Shown in pieces: positions 22,542 through 31,540 of a DNA stretch of 64,000 bases. This DNA is from Streptomyces sp. Ag109_O5-10 (GTDB taxonomy: Bacteria > Actinomycetota > Actinomycetes > Streptomycetales > Streptomycetaceae): NCBI RefSeq assembly GCF_900105755.1, contig NZ_FNTQ01000001.1, forward strand, positions 7,874,001 to 7,938,000. Direction: 5' to 3'. Position 1 is the stretch's first letter. The number at the start of each line of letters is the position of its first letter. Under the pieces are notes generated by a model. The model ran no database searches. It had not been told where the DNA came from and was given only the letters and a program-made list of their open reading frames with translations. A program made the translations under genes and the position numbers.

Positions 22542-24365
22542 ATGGCGTATGGCCTGGCACGCCGTGAACTGCGACCGAGGGTCCCACTGCGCCCGGGTGA
22601 GGGTGAGGGCGACAAGCACCGCCTGACCAGCCTGGAAGGCCTGGCCGCGCTCTCCCTGGACGCGCTCAGCTCCGTCGCGTACGGCCCCGAGGCGATCGTG
22701 CTGGCCCTGGTCGTCGCCGGCACCGGGGCGCTCAGTGCCACCCTGCCCATCACCCTCGCGATCACCTTCCTGCTCGCGGCGCTCGTCGTGTCGTACGGGC
22801 AGGTCATCGCCGTACACCCGGACGGCGGTGGCGCCTACGCCGTCGCCAGGACCGACCTCGGCGCCACCGCGAGCCTGCTGGCCGCCGCCAGCCTGGTCGT
22901 CGACTACGTCCTCACCGTGGCCGTCAGCCTCGCCGCCGGCGCCGACGCGCTGGTCTCGGCTTTCCCCGCCCTCGCCCACGACAAGCTGCTCGTCTGCCTG
23001 GTCGGCCTGGCCCTGCTGACCGCCGTCAACCTGCGCGGCGTGACCGAGAGCGCCCGGGTGCTGATGCTGCCGACGCTCCTGTTCATCGTCGCGATCCTCG
23101 GTGTCGTCCTGCTCAGTCTGCTGCGCGGACACCCGGTCGCCGTCGTCGGCACCGAACAGCCCGTGCACGCGACCGAGGCACTGGGCGCGCTGGTGATCCT
23201 CAAGGCGTTCTCGTCCGGCTGCTCGGCCCTGACCGGCGTCGAGGCCATCGCCAACGCCGTGCCGACCTTTCGCACCCCGAGCGTCAAACGCGCCCAGCGC
23301 ACCGAGCTGATGCTCGGCGCGCTGCTCGGGATCATGCTGATCGGGCTGGCCGTCCTGATCCACCGCGACCACGTTGCCCCGCGCGGCGGGGTCACCGTCC
23401 TCGCCCAGCTCACCGCGGGCGCCTACGGCACCGGCTGGCCCTACTACGCCACCAACCTCCTCGTCACCCTCGTCCTGTGCCTGGCCGCCAACACCAGCTT
23501 CGGCGGGCTGCCGGTGCTGATGAGCCTGCTCGCCCGCGACCACCGGCTGCCCCATCTCTTCGGCCTGCGCGCCGAACGCCCGGTCTACCGCTACGGCGTG
23601 CTGGCCCTCGCGCTGCTGGCCATGCTGCTCCTGCTGGCCACCGACGCCGACACCCACCGGCTGCTCCCGCTCTTCGCCATCGGCGTCTTCATCGGCTTCA
23701 CCCTCAGCCAGTCCGGCCTGGTCCGGCACTGGGCGACCCGGCGCCCGCCCGGCTGGAAGCGCCGCGCGCTGATCAACGGCACCGGTGCCGTGCTGACCAC
23801 CCTGGCCGGGGTCATCCTGCTGTTCACCAAGTTCCTCTCCGGCGCCTGGGTGGTCGTGCTCGCCGTCCCGCTGATGATGCTGCTGTTCGCCCGCATCCAG
23901 CGCTACTACACCGAGGTGGGCGAGGAACTGGGCCTCGGCCGCATCCCGGAACCGCCCGACCGGCCCACCGCCAGCCTGGTGATCGTGCCGGTCGGCGAGG
24001 TCAGCAAGCTCGCCCGGCACGCCCTCGGCGCCGCCCTCGCCCTCGGCGACGAGGTGGTCGCGGTCGCGGTGCACGCCGACCCGGCCAGGGCCCGGGCGCT
24101 GGAGGAGGCCTGGGCGCGCTGGAACCCCGGCGTCCGCCTCGACATCATCGACAGCCCGCACCGCTCACTGGTGCAGCCGGTCGTCGACTACGTGCAGCGG
24201 GCGGCGACGGACGGCCGTCAAGTCGCCGTGCTCATCACGGAGGTGGAGCCGAGGCACCGGCGCTACCAGATCCTGCAGAACCAGCGCGGCCTGCTCCTCG
24301 CCACCGTGCTGCGGGCCCGCACCGACGTCGTGGTGTGCCTGCTGCCGTACCGGCTGAAGGTCTGA
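22542..24365 (+). CDS. KimA-like K+/H+ symporter (APC superfamily), copy 2
   Basis: 607 aa. ATG 22542 (MAYGLARRELRP) has GAGG five bases upstream. The same blocks as copy 1 are present: SLDALSSVAYGPEAIV, VHPDGGGAYAVAR, VDYVLTVAVSLAAG, SSGCSALTGVEAIANAVP, ANTSFGGLPVLMSLLARD, about twelve TMs and the cytoplasmic C-terminal domain (LVIVPVGEVSKLARHALGAA). Two such transporters in one island argue for different affinities or conditions. It is the third gene after the GTCA operator at 20510; a hairpin lies between it and the lysA-like gene. Confidence 0.83.
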   Translation: MAYGLARRELRPRVPLRPGEGEGDKHRLTSLEGLAALSLDALSSVAYGPEAIVLALVVAGTGALSATLPITLAITFLLAALVVSYGQVIAVHPDGGGAYAVARTDLGATASLLAAASLVVDYVLTVAVSLAAGADALVSAFPALAHDKLLVCLVGLALLTAVNLRGVTESARVLMLPTLLFIVAILGVVLLSLLRGHPVAVVGTEQPVHATEALGALVILKAFSSGCSALTGVEAIANAVPTFRTPSVKRAQRTELMLGALLGIMLIGLAVLIHRDHVAPRGGVTVLAQLTAGAYGTGWPYYATNLLVTLVLCLAANTSFGGLPVLMSLLARDHRLPHLFGLRAERPVYRYGVLALALLAMLLLLATDADTHRLLPLFAIGVFIGFTLSQSGLVRHWATRRPPGWKRRALINGTGAVLTTLAGVILLFTKFLSGAWVVVLAVPLMMLLFARIQRYYTEVGEELGLGRIPEPPDRPTASLVIVPVGEVSKLARHALGAALALGDEVVAVAVHADPARARALEEAWARWNPGVRLDIIDSPHRSLVQPVVDYVQRAATDGRQVAVLITEVEPRHRRYQILQNQRGLLLATVLRARTDVVVCLLPYRLKV

Positions 24366-24427
24366 CGGCCGCCTTGTCGGCCCCCTGAGCCGCCTCCTAC
24401 AGTGCGCCCCGTAATGTTCGCCGACCT

Positions 24428-24444
24428 CGCCGAAACTTTCGGCG
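24428..24444. promoter_or_regulatory. Xylanase operator (CGAAA-N-TTTCG)
   Basis: CGCCGAAACTTTCGGCG is a 17-bp perfect palindrome around a central C. Its core CGAAACTTTCG is the established repressor site of Streptomyces xylanase genes, bound by LacI-family regulators. It lies 20 bp before the GH43 start, where a repressor would block transcription. No LacI-type gene is in this window. Confidence 0.85.
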
Positions 24445-24463
24445 CGGCCTGGAAGGGGCACCC

Positions 24464-25996
24464 ATGCGGGACACGCAGCTGCGGACCTACGGCAACCCGG
24501 TCGTCCCCGGCTTCCACCCGGACCCGAGCGTGTGCCGGGTCGGGACGGACTACTACCTCGTCTGTTCCAGCTTCGAGTACTTCCCCGGCGTCCCGCTCTT
24601 CCACAGCCGGGACCTGGTGCACTGGCGGCAGCTCGGCAACGTCCTCGACCGGCCGGGGCAGTTGACCCTGCCCCCCGACACCCCGGCCTCCGGCGGCGTG
24701 TACGCCCCGACGATCCGGCACCACGACGGGCTCTTCCACGTCATCACGACCAACGTCGGCGCGGGAGGCAACTTCCTCGTCACCGCCGAGCGGCCCGAGG
24801 GGCCGTGGTCCGACCCGGTGTGGGTCGACGTCCCCGGCATCGACCCGGACCTCGCCTGGGACGAGAACGGCGACTGCTGGTGCGCGGTGGCCGGGGTGGC
24901 GGTCGCCAGGATCGACACCAGGACCGGCAAGGTGCTGGAGGGACCGCTGCCGATGTGGTCCGGGACGGGGCTGCGCGACCCGGAGGCGCCGCACCTGTAC
25001 CGGGTCGGGGAGTGGTGGTACCTGCTGGTCGCCGAGGGCGGTACCGCGCTCGGGCACGGGGTGTCGGTGGCCCGCGCCCGCTCGCCGCGCGGCCCCTGGG
25101 AGGCGGCGCCCGGCAACCCGCTGGTCTCGCACCGGGGCACCCGGGAGCCGGTCCAGAGCACCGGGCACGCCGACCTGGTGCAGGCGGCCGACGGCAGCTG
25201 GTGGGCGGTGCTGCTCGGCACCCGGCCGCGCGGCTGGTTCCCCGAGTTCCACGTGCTCGGCCGGGAGACCTTCCTGGCCCCGGTGGAGTGGGCGGACGGC
25301 TGGCCGCGCATGGGCCCGGTTCGGGAACGGCACGAGGCCCCGGCAGCCTGGCACCCGGTCGGACAACCGCCGGCACGGGACGACTTCACGGCCCCGGACC
25401 TCGCACCGCACTGGATCTCCCCGCGCAGCCGGCCGGACGGGTCCTGGTCGCTGACCGAGCGCCCGGGGTGGCTGGTGCTCACCGCCACCGGAGACAGCCT
25501 CGACCGCGCCGGGCACACCTTCGTCGGCCGGCGCCAGCAGCACGCCGACTGCCGGGCCGCCGCCCTGCACGAACCGGGCCCTGGACGCGCGGGTCTGACG
25601 GTCCGTGTCGACGAGGCCCACCACTACGACCTGGAGGTGAGCGGGGGAGTGGTGAGCGTGGTCGCACGGATCGGGCCGGTGCGGCAGCGGATCGCCGAAC
25701 GGGCGGTACCGCCGGGCCCGTTGACCCTGGTGATCGAGACCCGTACGACCCGGGTTCCGCCGCCCACCGCCACCGCGCCCGGGCCGCACGGCGACGCGAC
25801 CGGCGTCCGTCCCGCCGGACCCGACGCCGTGACCCTTTCGATCGAAACACCCGACGGTGTCGTCCGGCTGGCCGAACTCGACGGCCGGTATCTCTCCACC
25901 GAGGTGGCGGGCGGGTTCACCGGCCGGGTCATCGGCATGTACGTCACCGAAGGACGGGCCGCCTTCGACTGGTTCGCCTACACGCCGATGAGCTGA
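24464..25996 (+). CDS. GH43 glycosidase (beta-xylosidase/alpha-L-arabinofuranosidase), intracellular
   Basis: 510 aa, ATG 24464 behind GGAAGGGG. A five-bladed propeller begins GNPVVPGFHPDPSVCRVG, giving the general base D20; DPDLAWDENGD supplies the modulating aspartate (about D127/D129), and LRDPEAPHLY carries the acid E174. A C-terminal beta-sandwich (about 310-510) is as in the two-domain GH43 enzymes acting on xylo-oligosaccharides. There is no signal peptide, so the enzyme probably acts on oligosaccharides after import by the downstream transporter. Substrate preference between xylose and arabinose linkages cannot be settled from sequence alone. Confidence 0.88.
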   Translation: MRDTQLRTYGNPVVPGFHPDPSVCRVGTDYYLVCSSFEYFPGVPLFHSRDLVHWRQLGNVLDRPGQLTLPPDTPASGGVYAPTIRHHDGLFHVITTNVGAGGNFLVTAERPEGPWSDPVWVDVPGIDPDLAWDENGDCWCAVAGVAVARIDTRTGKVLEGPLPMWSGTGLRDPEAPHLYRVGEWWYLLVAEGGTALGHGVSVARARSPRGPWEAAPGNPLVSHRGTREPVQSTGHADLVQAADGSWWAVLLGTRPRGWFPEFHVLGRETFLAPVEWADGWPRMGPVRERHEAPAAWHPVGQPPARDDFTAPDLAPHWISPRSRPDGSWSLTERPGWLVLTATGDSLDRAGHTFVGRRQQHADCRAAALHEPGPGRAGLTVRVDEAHHYDLEVSGGVVSVVARIGPVRQRIAERAVPPGPLTLVIETRTTRVPPPTATAPGPHGDATGVRPAGPDAVTLSIETPDGVVRLAELDGRYLSTEVAGGFTGRVIGMYVTEGRAAFDWFAYTPMS

Positions 25997-26064
25997 TGCG
26001 CGACACCTTGACGCTCCTGATGCGCCTTTCTAGAGTCCCCGTTCTGAACGTTCGGTGAAAGTGT

Positions 26065-26075
26065 CGAATGTTTCG
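26065..26075. promoter_or_regulatory. Second xylanase operator
   Basis: CGAATGTTTCG differs from CGAAA-N-TTTCG by one base. It lies 69 bp after the GH43 stop and 80 bp before the binding-protein start, so the transporter-xylanase part probably has its own repressed promoter. A GAACGTTC palindrome sits 13 bp upstream (26045-26052). Confidence 0.7.
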
Positions 26076-26154
26076 AAAGCGACGGACCCGCAGCATCGCC
26101 GATCCAGGACGGCGTCGGTCGTCCCGTATCGTCCCGTACCCCAAGGAGCGCATC

Positions 26155-27450
26155 ATGGGCGACCCCGCACTGTCCCGGCGCGGATTCCTGGCGGCCACCG
26201 CGGCCGCCGGTCTGGGCGTGACCGCCCTCAGCGGCTGCGGCTCGGGCGACGGCGGTTCCGCGTCGTCGGGGAAGGTCACGGTCGAGTGGTGGAACATCGC
26301 CACCACTCAGCCGACCAAGAGCGTCTGGGCGGGCCTGGCCAGGAAGTTCGAGGCCCAGAACCCGCACGTGAAGCTGAAGATCGTGCAGTTGGAGAACGAC
26401 GCCTACAAATCCAAGATGACGGCGCTCATAGCCTCCGGCAAACTCCCGGACGTCTTCCACACCTGGGGCGGCGGGGTCCTCAAGCAGCAGGTCGACGCCG
26501 GCCTCGTCGAGGACCTCACCGACGGAACCAGGCCCTGGGCGGACGGGATGCTGTCGGTCGCCAAGCAGCCGTACCTGATCGACCAGAAGCTGTACGGCAT
26601 TCCGTTCGACATCGGCATGATCGGCTTCTGGTACAACAAGGCCCACTTCAAGACGGCGGGGATCAGCGAACCTCCCACCACGTGGAGCGGATTCCTCGAC
26701 GCCGTGCGGAAGCTCAGGACCGCCGGCATCACCCCGCTCGCCCTCGCGGGCAAGGAGAGCTGGACAGGTATGTACTACTGGGCGTACCTGGCGATGCGAA
26801 CGGCCGGTATCGACGCCCTCCGGAAGGCAGATGAGGACAAGGACTTCACCGGCACCGGGTTCGTCCAGGCCGGACAGCACCTGAAGGACCTCGTCGATCT
26901 CCAGCCGTTCCAGAAGGGCTTCCTCGGCGCGGCCTACTCCACGCCCACCGGCCAGGCGGCCGCCGTCGGCAACGGAAAGGCGGCCATGGAGCTGATGGGC
27001 CAGTGGGCCCCGGTGGTGGAGGCGGACGCGGGCAAGGGCCTCGGCCCGGACCTCGGCTTCTTCCCGTTCCCCGCGGTCGACGGCGGCAAGGGCGCCATCA
27101 CCGAGGTCTTCGGCGGTGGCGGCGGGCACGCCCTGCGCAAGGGTGCTCCGAAGGAAGCCGTCGACTTCCTGAAGTTCTTCGCCTCCGAGACCACCGATCT
27201 GGTGCTCGTCGAGAAGACCAACACCCTCCCGGTGGTCCCCGGCGCGGAGAAGGCGCTGAGCGACCCCAACACCAAGGCCGTGCAGGCGCAGTTGAAGGCC
27301 GCCACCGGCTTCCAGCTCTACCTCGACCAGGCGTACGCGCCCGCCGTCGGCCAGCAGATCAACGACAGCGTGGCCGGGCTGATCGCCGGCTCCAAGTCGC
27401 CAGAACAGGTCACGCAGGCGATCACCAAGACCGCGAGGGAAGAGCAGTAG
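26155..27450 (+). CDS. Xylo-oligosaccharide ABC transporter, substrate-binding lipoprotein
   Basis: 431 aa. ATG 26155 follows AAGGAG; the longer open frame to 26068 crosses the operator and is rejected. The N-terminus SRRGFLAATAAAGLGV has a twin-arginine motif and LSGC is the lipobox, so it is a Tat-exported lipoprotein. The mature part is a family-1 sugar-binding protein (VEWWNIATTQP, FHTWGGGVLKQQVD, FGGGGGHALRKGAPKEA). It should capture xylo-oligosaccharides or xylobiose at the cell surface and deliver them to the two permeases encoded next. Confidence 0.9.
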   Translation: MGDPALSRRGFLAATAAAGLGVTALSGCGSGDGGSASSGKVTVEWWNIATTQPTKSVWAGLARKFEAQNPHVKLKIVQLENDAYKSKMTALIASGKLPDVFHTWGGGVLKQQVDAGLVEDLTDGTRPWADGMLSVAKQPYLIDQKLYGIPFDIGMIGFWYNKAHFKTAGISEPPTTWSGFLDAVRKLRTAGITPLALAGKESWTGMYYWAYLAMRTAGIDALRKADEDKDFTGTGFVQAGQHLKDLVDLQPFQKGFLGAAYSTPTGQAAAVGNGKAAMELMGQWAPVVEADAGKGLGPDLGFFPFPAVDGGKGAITEVFGGGGGHALRKGAPKEAVDFLKFFASETTDLVLVEKTNTLPVVPGAEKALSDPNTKAVQAQLKAATGFQLYLDQAYAPAVGQQINDSVAGLIAGSKSPEQVTQAITKTAREEQ

Positions 27451-27458
27451 GCCGCCCG

Positions 27459-28454
27459 ATGACCTCGGCCTACCTGCCCGGCACCCGGTCGGGACCGGAC
27501 GCCGCGCCCCAGCCGCTCCCGCCCGCGGGCCGGACGCGTACCAGGCGCCGGCTGCTGCACTGGCTCACCGCGGTGGGCTTCCAGCTGCCCGCCCTGGCAC
27601 TGTTCGGCGTCCTCGTCCTGCTGCCGATCCTGTTCGCGCTGTACGCCGCGTTCTTCCGCTGGGGCGGCTTCGGCATGCCCTCCGACTACACCGGCACCGA
27701 CAACTTCACCCGGCTCTTCCAGGACGACGTCTTCCTCGGCGACCTGTGGCGCTGCCTGCTCCTGGTCGTGCTGTCACTGGCGCTGCAACTGCCGTTCGCG
27801 CTCGCCATGGCGGTCCTGCTCAACCAGCGGATCCGCGGCCGGGCCGGCTACCGGATGCTGTTCTTCGCCCCGTACGTGCTCTCCGAGGCGATCACCGGCG
27901 TGCTGTTCGGCATGATCTTCGCCCCCGACGACGGGCTCGCCGACCACCTGCTGAGCGACCTCGGCCTCGGCGCGCTCGGCGGAAAGTGGTTCGCCGACCC
28001 CTCCACCGTCATGGCCACCCTCTTCCTGGTCATGACCTGGAAGTACTTCGGCTTCCACATGATGCTCTACCTGGCCGGACTCCAGTCCGTCCCGGCCGAG
28101 TTGACGGAGGCCGCGACCGTCGACGGCGCCTCGCCCTGGCAGCGCTTCCGGCACGTCACCCTGCCGCTGCTCGCCCCCACCCTGCGGATCAGCGTCTTCC
28201 TGTCGGTGATCGGCTCCATCCAGCTCTTCGACCTGGTGTGGGTGGTCACCGCCGGCGGCCCCGACCACCACTCGGAGACCATGGCCGTGACCATGTTCCA
28301 GTACGGCTTCAAGCGCTACCAGGTCGGCTACGCCAGCGCGATCAGCGTGGCCATGTTCGGCATCAGCCTCGTCTTCGCCCTCGCCTACCAGCGGTTCGTG
28401 CTCCGCCGGGACCTGGCGGGCGCCACCACGAACATGCGGGGGGACGGCGCATGA
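27459..28454 (+). CDS. Sugar ABC transporter permease 1
   Basis: 331 aa, ATG 27459, nine bases after the binding-protein stop. Six TM helices (first at about 40-65, FQLPALALFGVLVLLPI) and the cytoplasmic EAA loop EAATVDGASPWQRFRHVTLP for contact with the ATPase. MalF/UgpA type. Its TGA overlaps the next ATG (ATGA). No ATPase gene is present; in Streptomyces the MsiK ATPase serves many such importers. Confidence 0.92.
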   Translation: MTSAYLPGTRSGPDAAPQPLPPAGRTRTRRRLLHWLTAVGFQLPALALFGVLVLLPILFALYAAFFRWGGFGMPSDYTGTDNFTRLFQDDVFLGDLWRCLLLVVLSLALQLPFALAMAVLLNQRIRGRAGYRMLFFAPYVLSEAITGVLFGMIFAPDDGLADHLLSDLGLGALGGKWFADPSTVMATLFLVMTWKYFGFHMMLYLAGLQSVPAELTEAATVDGASPWQRFRHVTLPLLAPTLRISVFLSVIGSIQLFDLVWVVTAGGPDHHSETMAVTMFQYGFKRYQVGYASAISVAMFGISLVFALAYQRFVLRRDLAGATTNMRGDGA

Positions 28455-29284
28455 GCGACAGCCGCAAGACCGTACGGTCGCTGCCGGTGCACCTGGTCCT
28501 CCTCGTCGTCGGCGCGCTGATGGTCGTACCCCTGCTGTACGCCCTGCTCTCCGGGTTCAAGACGACCGGCGAGCTGTCCCGCAACCCGGTCGGGCTGCCC
28601 GAGTCCTGGGTCACCTCCAACTACACCGGCATCCTCGGCTCCGGCGCGTTCTGGCGGCTGCTCGGCAACAGCACGCTGATCGCCGTCGCCACCACCGTCC
28701 TCGTGGTCGCGGTGTCGGCGCTCGCCGCCTTCTCCTTCGCGCGGTTCGCGTTCCGCGGGCGGGAGGTGCTGTTCACCGTGTTCACGATGGGACTGATGTT
28801 CCCCTTCGCGGTGGCCGCCCTGCCCCTCTTCCTGCTGCTGCGCTCGATGAACCTGCTGGACAACCCGCTGGGCGTGATCCTCCCGCAGGCCGCGTTCGGG
28901 CTGCCGATGACCATCATCATCCTGCGCGGCTTCTTCCGGGAGATCCCCGGCGAACTGGAGGAGGCGGCCACGCTCGACGGCTGCGGGCCGTTCGCCTTCT
29001 TCTGGCGCGTCCTGCTGCCCATGGCCCGGCCGGCGCTCGGCACGGTCTCCGTGCTCGCGGTGGTCGCCAGCTGGAACAACTTCTTCCTGCCACTGCTGGT
29101 CTTCACCGACTCCACCTGGTGGACCGTCCCCATCGGCGTGCAGCAGTTCCAGGGCCAGTACGCCACCGACACCGCCCGGGTCTTCGCCTACCTGGTCCTC
29201 GCCATGGTCCCCGCCCTGGCCTTCTACTCGGTCGCCGAGCGCCAGCTGGTCGGCGGCCTCACCGCCGGCGCCACCAAGGGCTGA
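28451..29284 (+). CDS. Sugar ABC transporter permease 2
   Basis: 277 aa, ATG 28451, overlapping permease 1 by four bases. Six TM helices; EAA loop EEAATLDGCGPFAFFWRVLL at about 180-200. MalG/UgpE type partner of permease 1. Followed after 29 bases by the xylanase gene, so the operon encodes both depolymerisation and uptake. Confidence 0.92.
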   Translation: MSDSRKTVRSLPVHLVLLVVGALMVVPLLYALLSGFKTTGELSRNPVGLPESWVTSNYTGILGSGAFWRLLGNSTLIAVATTVLVVAVSALAAFSFARFAFRGREVLFTVFTMGLMFPFAVAALPLFLLLRSMNLLDNPLGVILPQAAFGLPMTIIILRGFFREIPGELEEAATLDGCGPFAFFWRVLLPMARPALGTVSVLAVVASWNNFFLPLLVFTDSTWWTVPIGVQQFQGQYATDTARVFAYLVLAMVPALAFYSVAERQLVGGLTAGATKG

Positions 29285-29313
29285 ACACCCCTTCCACGGA
29301 CAGGAGTCGCACC

Positions 29314-30366
29314 ATGTCCCGTACCCGGCTCAGCATCGCCGCTGCCCTCGCGGCCCTACTCGTCGCGGCCGGAGTGGCCACCGGCCCTGCCGCCCAGGCC
29401 CACGGCCGGCAGCCCACCCTCGCCGAACTGGCCCAGCGCCACGGCCGCTACTTCGGCAGCGCCACGGACAACCCCGAACTCACCGACACCGCCTACACGA
29501 AGCTCCTCGGCACCGAGTTCGACATGATCACGCCCGGCAACGGCATGAAGTGGTACGCCACCGAACCCCAGCAGGGCGTCTTCGACTGGACCAACGGCGA
29601 CCAGATCGTGAACCTCGCCCGCAAGAACCACCAGCGGGTCCGCGCCCACACCCTGGTCTGGCACAGCCAGCTGCCCGACTGGCTCACCTCGCGCGACTGG
29701 ACGGCCGGCGAACTGCGCGCCGTCCTGAAGAAGCACATCCAGACCGAGGTGCGGCACTACCGGGGCAAGGTCTACTCCTGGGACGTCGTCAACGAGGCCT
29801 TCAACGAGGACGGCAGCTACCGCGAGACCCTCTGGTACAAGACGCTCGGCCCCGGCTACATCGCCGACGCGCTGCGCTGGGCCCACCAGGCCGACCCGCA
29901 CGCCAGGCTCTACCTGAACGACTACAACATCGAGGGCCTCGGCGCGAAGAGCGACGCCTACTACGCGCTCGCCCGGCAGCTGAAGGCGGAGCACGTGCCG
30001 CTGGACGGCATCGGCTTCCAGGCTCACCTCGCCCTCCAGTACGGCTATCCGGCCACCTTGGAGGACAACCTCCGCCGCTTCTCCCGCCTCGGCCTGGACA
30101 CCGCGCTCACCGAGGTGGACGTACGGATGCAGCTGCCGGCCACCGACGCGAAGCTGGCCGAGCAGGCGGCCTGGTACGCGGACCTGACCAAGGCGTGTCT
30201 GGCCGTGCGCCGGTGCGTCGGCATCACCGTCTGGGACTGGACGGACAAGTACTCGTGGATCCCGGCGTTCTTCCCCGGCGAGGGCGCGGCCCTGCCCTGG
30301 GACGAGCAGTTCGCCCCCAAACCGGCCTACGTCGCGCTGCGCGCAGCGCTCGGCTACACCGGGTGA
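29314..30366 (+). CDS. Secreted endo-1,4-beta-xylanase, GH10
   Basis: 350 aa, ATG 29314 behind ACAGGAG. Sec signal peptide (LSIAAALAALLVAAGVATG) with a likely cleavage site after AQA (residue 29). A single GH10 barrel: EFDMITPGNGMKWYATEP, HTLVWHSQLPDW, acid/base E161 in WDVVNEAF and nucleophile E267 in LTEVDVR, closing with TVWDWTDKYSWIP. There is no carbohydrate-binding module or linker, so it suits soluble xylan. Last gene of the operon; a strong hairpin follows. Confidence 0.95.
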   Translation: MSRTRLSIAAALAALLVAAGVATGPAAQAHGRQPTLAELAQRHGRYFGSATDNPELTDTAYTKLLGTEFDMITPGNGMKWYATEPQQGVFDWTNGDQIVNLARKNHQRVRAHTLVWHSQLPDWLTSRDWTAGELRAVLKKHIQTEVRHYRGKVYSWDVVNEAFNEDGSYRETLWYKTLGPGYIADALRWAHQADPHARLYLNDYNIEGLGAKSDAYYALARQLKAEHVPLDGIGFQAHLALQYGYPATLEDNLRRFSRLGLDTALTEVDVRMQLPATDAKLAEQAAWYADLTKACLAVRRCVGITVWDWTDKYSWIPAFFPGEGAALPWDEQFAPKPAYVALRAALGYTG

Positions 30367-30385
30367 CCGTCCCCGGACGCACGTC

Positions 30386-30419
30386 GGGGCCGGTGCGCAC
30401 CGTGTGTGCGTCCGGCCCC
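30386..30419 (+). terminator. Terminator of the xylan operon
   Basis: GGGGCCGG (30386-30393) pairs with CCGGCCCC (30412-30419), and inside it GCGCAC pairs with GTGTGC around a CGT loop, making an almost continuous 14-bp stem 20 bp after the xylanase stop. Confidence 0.7.
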
Positions 30420-30471
30420 TGCTGGTCGCCGGGCGGAGCGGCGGGGCCGCCCGGGGTGGTGCGGTGGTCCG

Positions 30472-30708
30472 TCAGGCGGCGGTCACCACGCGGGCGGCAC
30501 CGAGCGGGCGGTGCGGCGCGATGATCTGGCCGTCGGGCAGGAGCTCACCGGTGTCCTCGAAGAGCAGAACGCCGTTGCACAGCAGGCTCCATCCCTGCTC
30601 CGGGTGGTGCGCCATGAGGCGGGCGGACTCCCGGTCGGCGGATTCGGCGGTCGGACACGGCGGCTGGTGCTGGCACATGGATAGGGTCTCTCGCTCGGTC
30701 GTGGTCAT
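30472..30708 (-). CDS. DUF5999 family small protein
   Basis: 78 aa from ATG 30708, which has GGGGGAC upstream; the frame stays open to 30864 without coding character. The sequence MCQHQPPCPTAESADRESAR, then AHHPEQGWSLLCNGV and LFEDTGELLPDGQIIAPHRP is the conserved actinobacterial DUF5999 pattern. Three cysteines and two histidines in the first half could bind a metal. No known function; it is often annotated next to stress genes. An internal ATG at 30678 (MCQHQ) is possible but lacks a ribosome-binding site. Confidence 0.8.
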   Translation of the reverse strand: MTTTERETLSMCQHQPPCPTAESADRESARLMAHHPEQGWSLLCNGVLLFEDTGELLPDGQIIAPHRPLGAARVVTAA

Positions 30709-30955
30709 GTCGTCCCCCGTGCTGATGAGTCGGTCGGAAACCAGTGTTGCCCTCCGGGCGTTGCTCCGCAGGGATTTCGCTGCACCGCTTCTCACAGGTT
30801 GGAGACGCGTCACCCACGCGGACGGTTCAGCTCCGCAGGGTTGCCGATTCGGATGGTTCTGCATGGCCGGATAGGGCTAGTCCGGACGGTGGGCCCCGTA
30901 CCCGCCCGTACCCCGCCACTTGTCCGGCAGTGGCGGGGTACGGCGGTCGCGGAGC

Positions 30956-31540
30956 TCAGGCGGGCGTGATGAGCAGGGGGGCCTGGGCGATGCGGTGGGT
31001 CAGTACCGGGAGGAGCTCGGCGACCAGGTGCGGGTGGTGGGCCGCGATACCGGGCGGGGCGGGGGCCAGCGGGACCAGCAGGTCGGTGGCGGCCGGGTGC
31101 CCCTCGGCGCCGTCCGCGGTGCAGTCGCCGTGCAGCCACAGGGTGAGCATGTAGAGGCCCGGAAGGGACAACAGGCGCGGCTGGTACGTCTGTTGCAGAG
31201 CCTCGGCCTGGTGCAGGGCGCGCTCGGTGGAGGCGATGTAGGGCCCCTCGAAGAAGTGCGAGAAGGCCCAGCCGTCCGGGGTGAGCATCGTCTCCGCCGC
31301 GGCCACCGCCCGGTCGCCGCAGCGGATCAGGAAGCGCCAGCCGGCCAGCCGGGTGGCGGACACGCCCTCCGGGGTGATCCGGTCCATGACGTGCACGGGA
31401 AGGGGGAGTTCGGGGGTGGTGGGGCCCTGGGCGGAGCGCAGGGAGGGGGTGCGGGCCTCGCGGACCGCGGTGGGGGAACCGAGGGCGGTGAGGACGGAAC
31501 GCAGTGCGGGTGCGGGGGCAGGAGGGACTTGCAGCGGCAT
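30956..31540 (-). CDS. Conserved hypothetical actinobacterial protein
   Basis: 194 aa, ATG 31540 with GAGGCG upstream. The middle is well structured (RFLIRCGDRAVAAAETML, GWAFSHFFEGPYIASTERAL, LSLPGLYMLTLWLHGD), and the ends are Pro/Ala-rich. No signal peptide or TM. I do not recognise a characterised family; the phrase pattern is that of a soluble protein conserved within Streptomyces. It runs in the same direction as the DUF5999 gene, 248 bp upstream of it. Confidence 0.65.
   Translation of the reverse strand: MPLQVPPAPAPALRSVLTALGSPTAVREARTPSLRSAQGPTTPELPLPVHVMDRITPEGVSATRLAGWRFLIRCGDRAVAAAETMLTPDGWAFSHFFEGPYIASTERALHQAEALQQTYQPRLLSLPGLYMLTLWLHGDCTADGAEGHPAATDLLVPLAPAPPGIAAHHPHLVAELLPVLTHRIAQAPLLITPA

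Noticed and set aside
22281..24161. 626-codon minus-strand ORF
   Set aside because: Antisense shadow of kimA-2, common in high-GC DNA.
24464..30366. Part of a secondary metabolite cluster
   Set aside because: The genes are a standard glycan-use operon; no biosynthetic core enzyme is present in the window.
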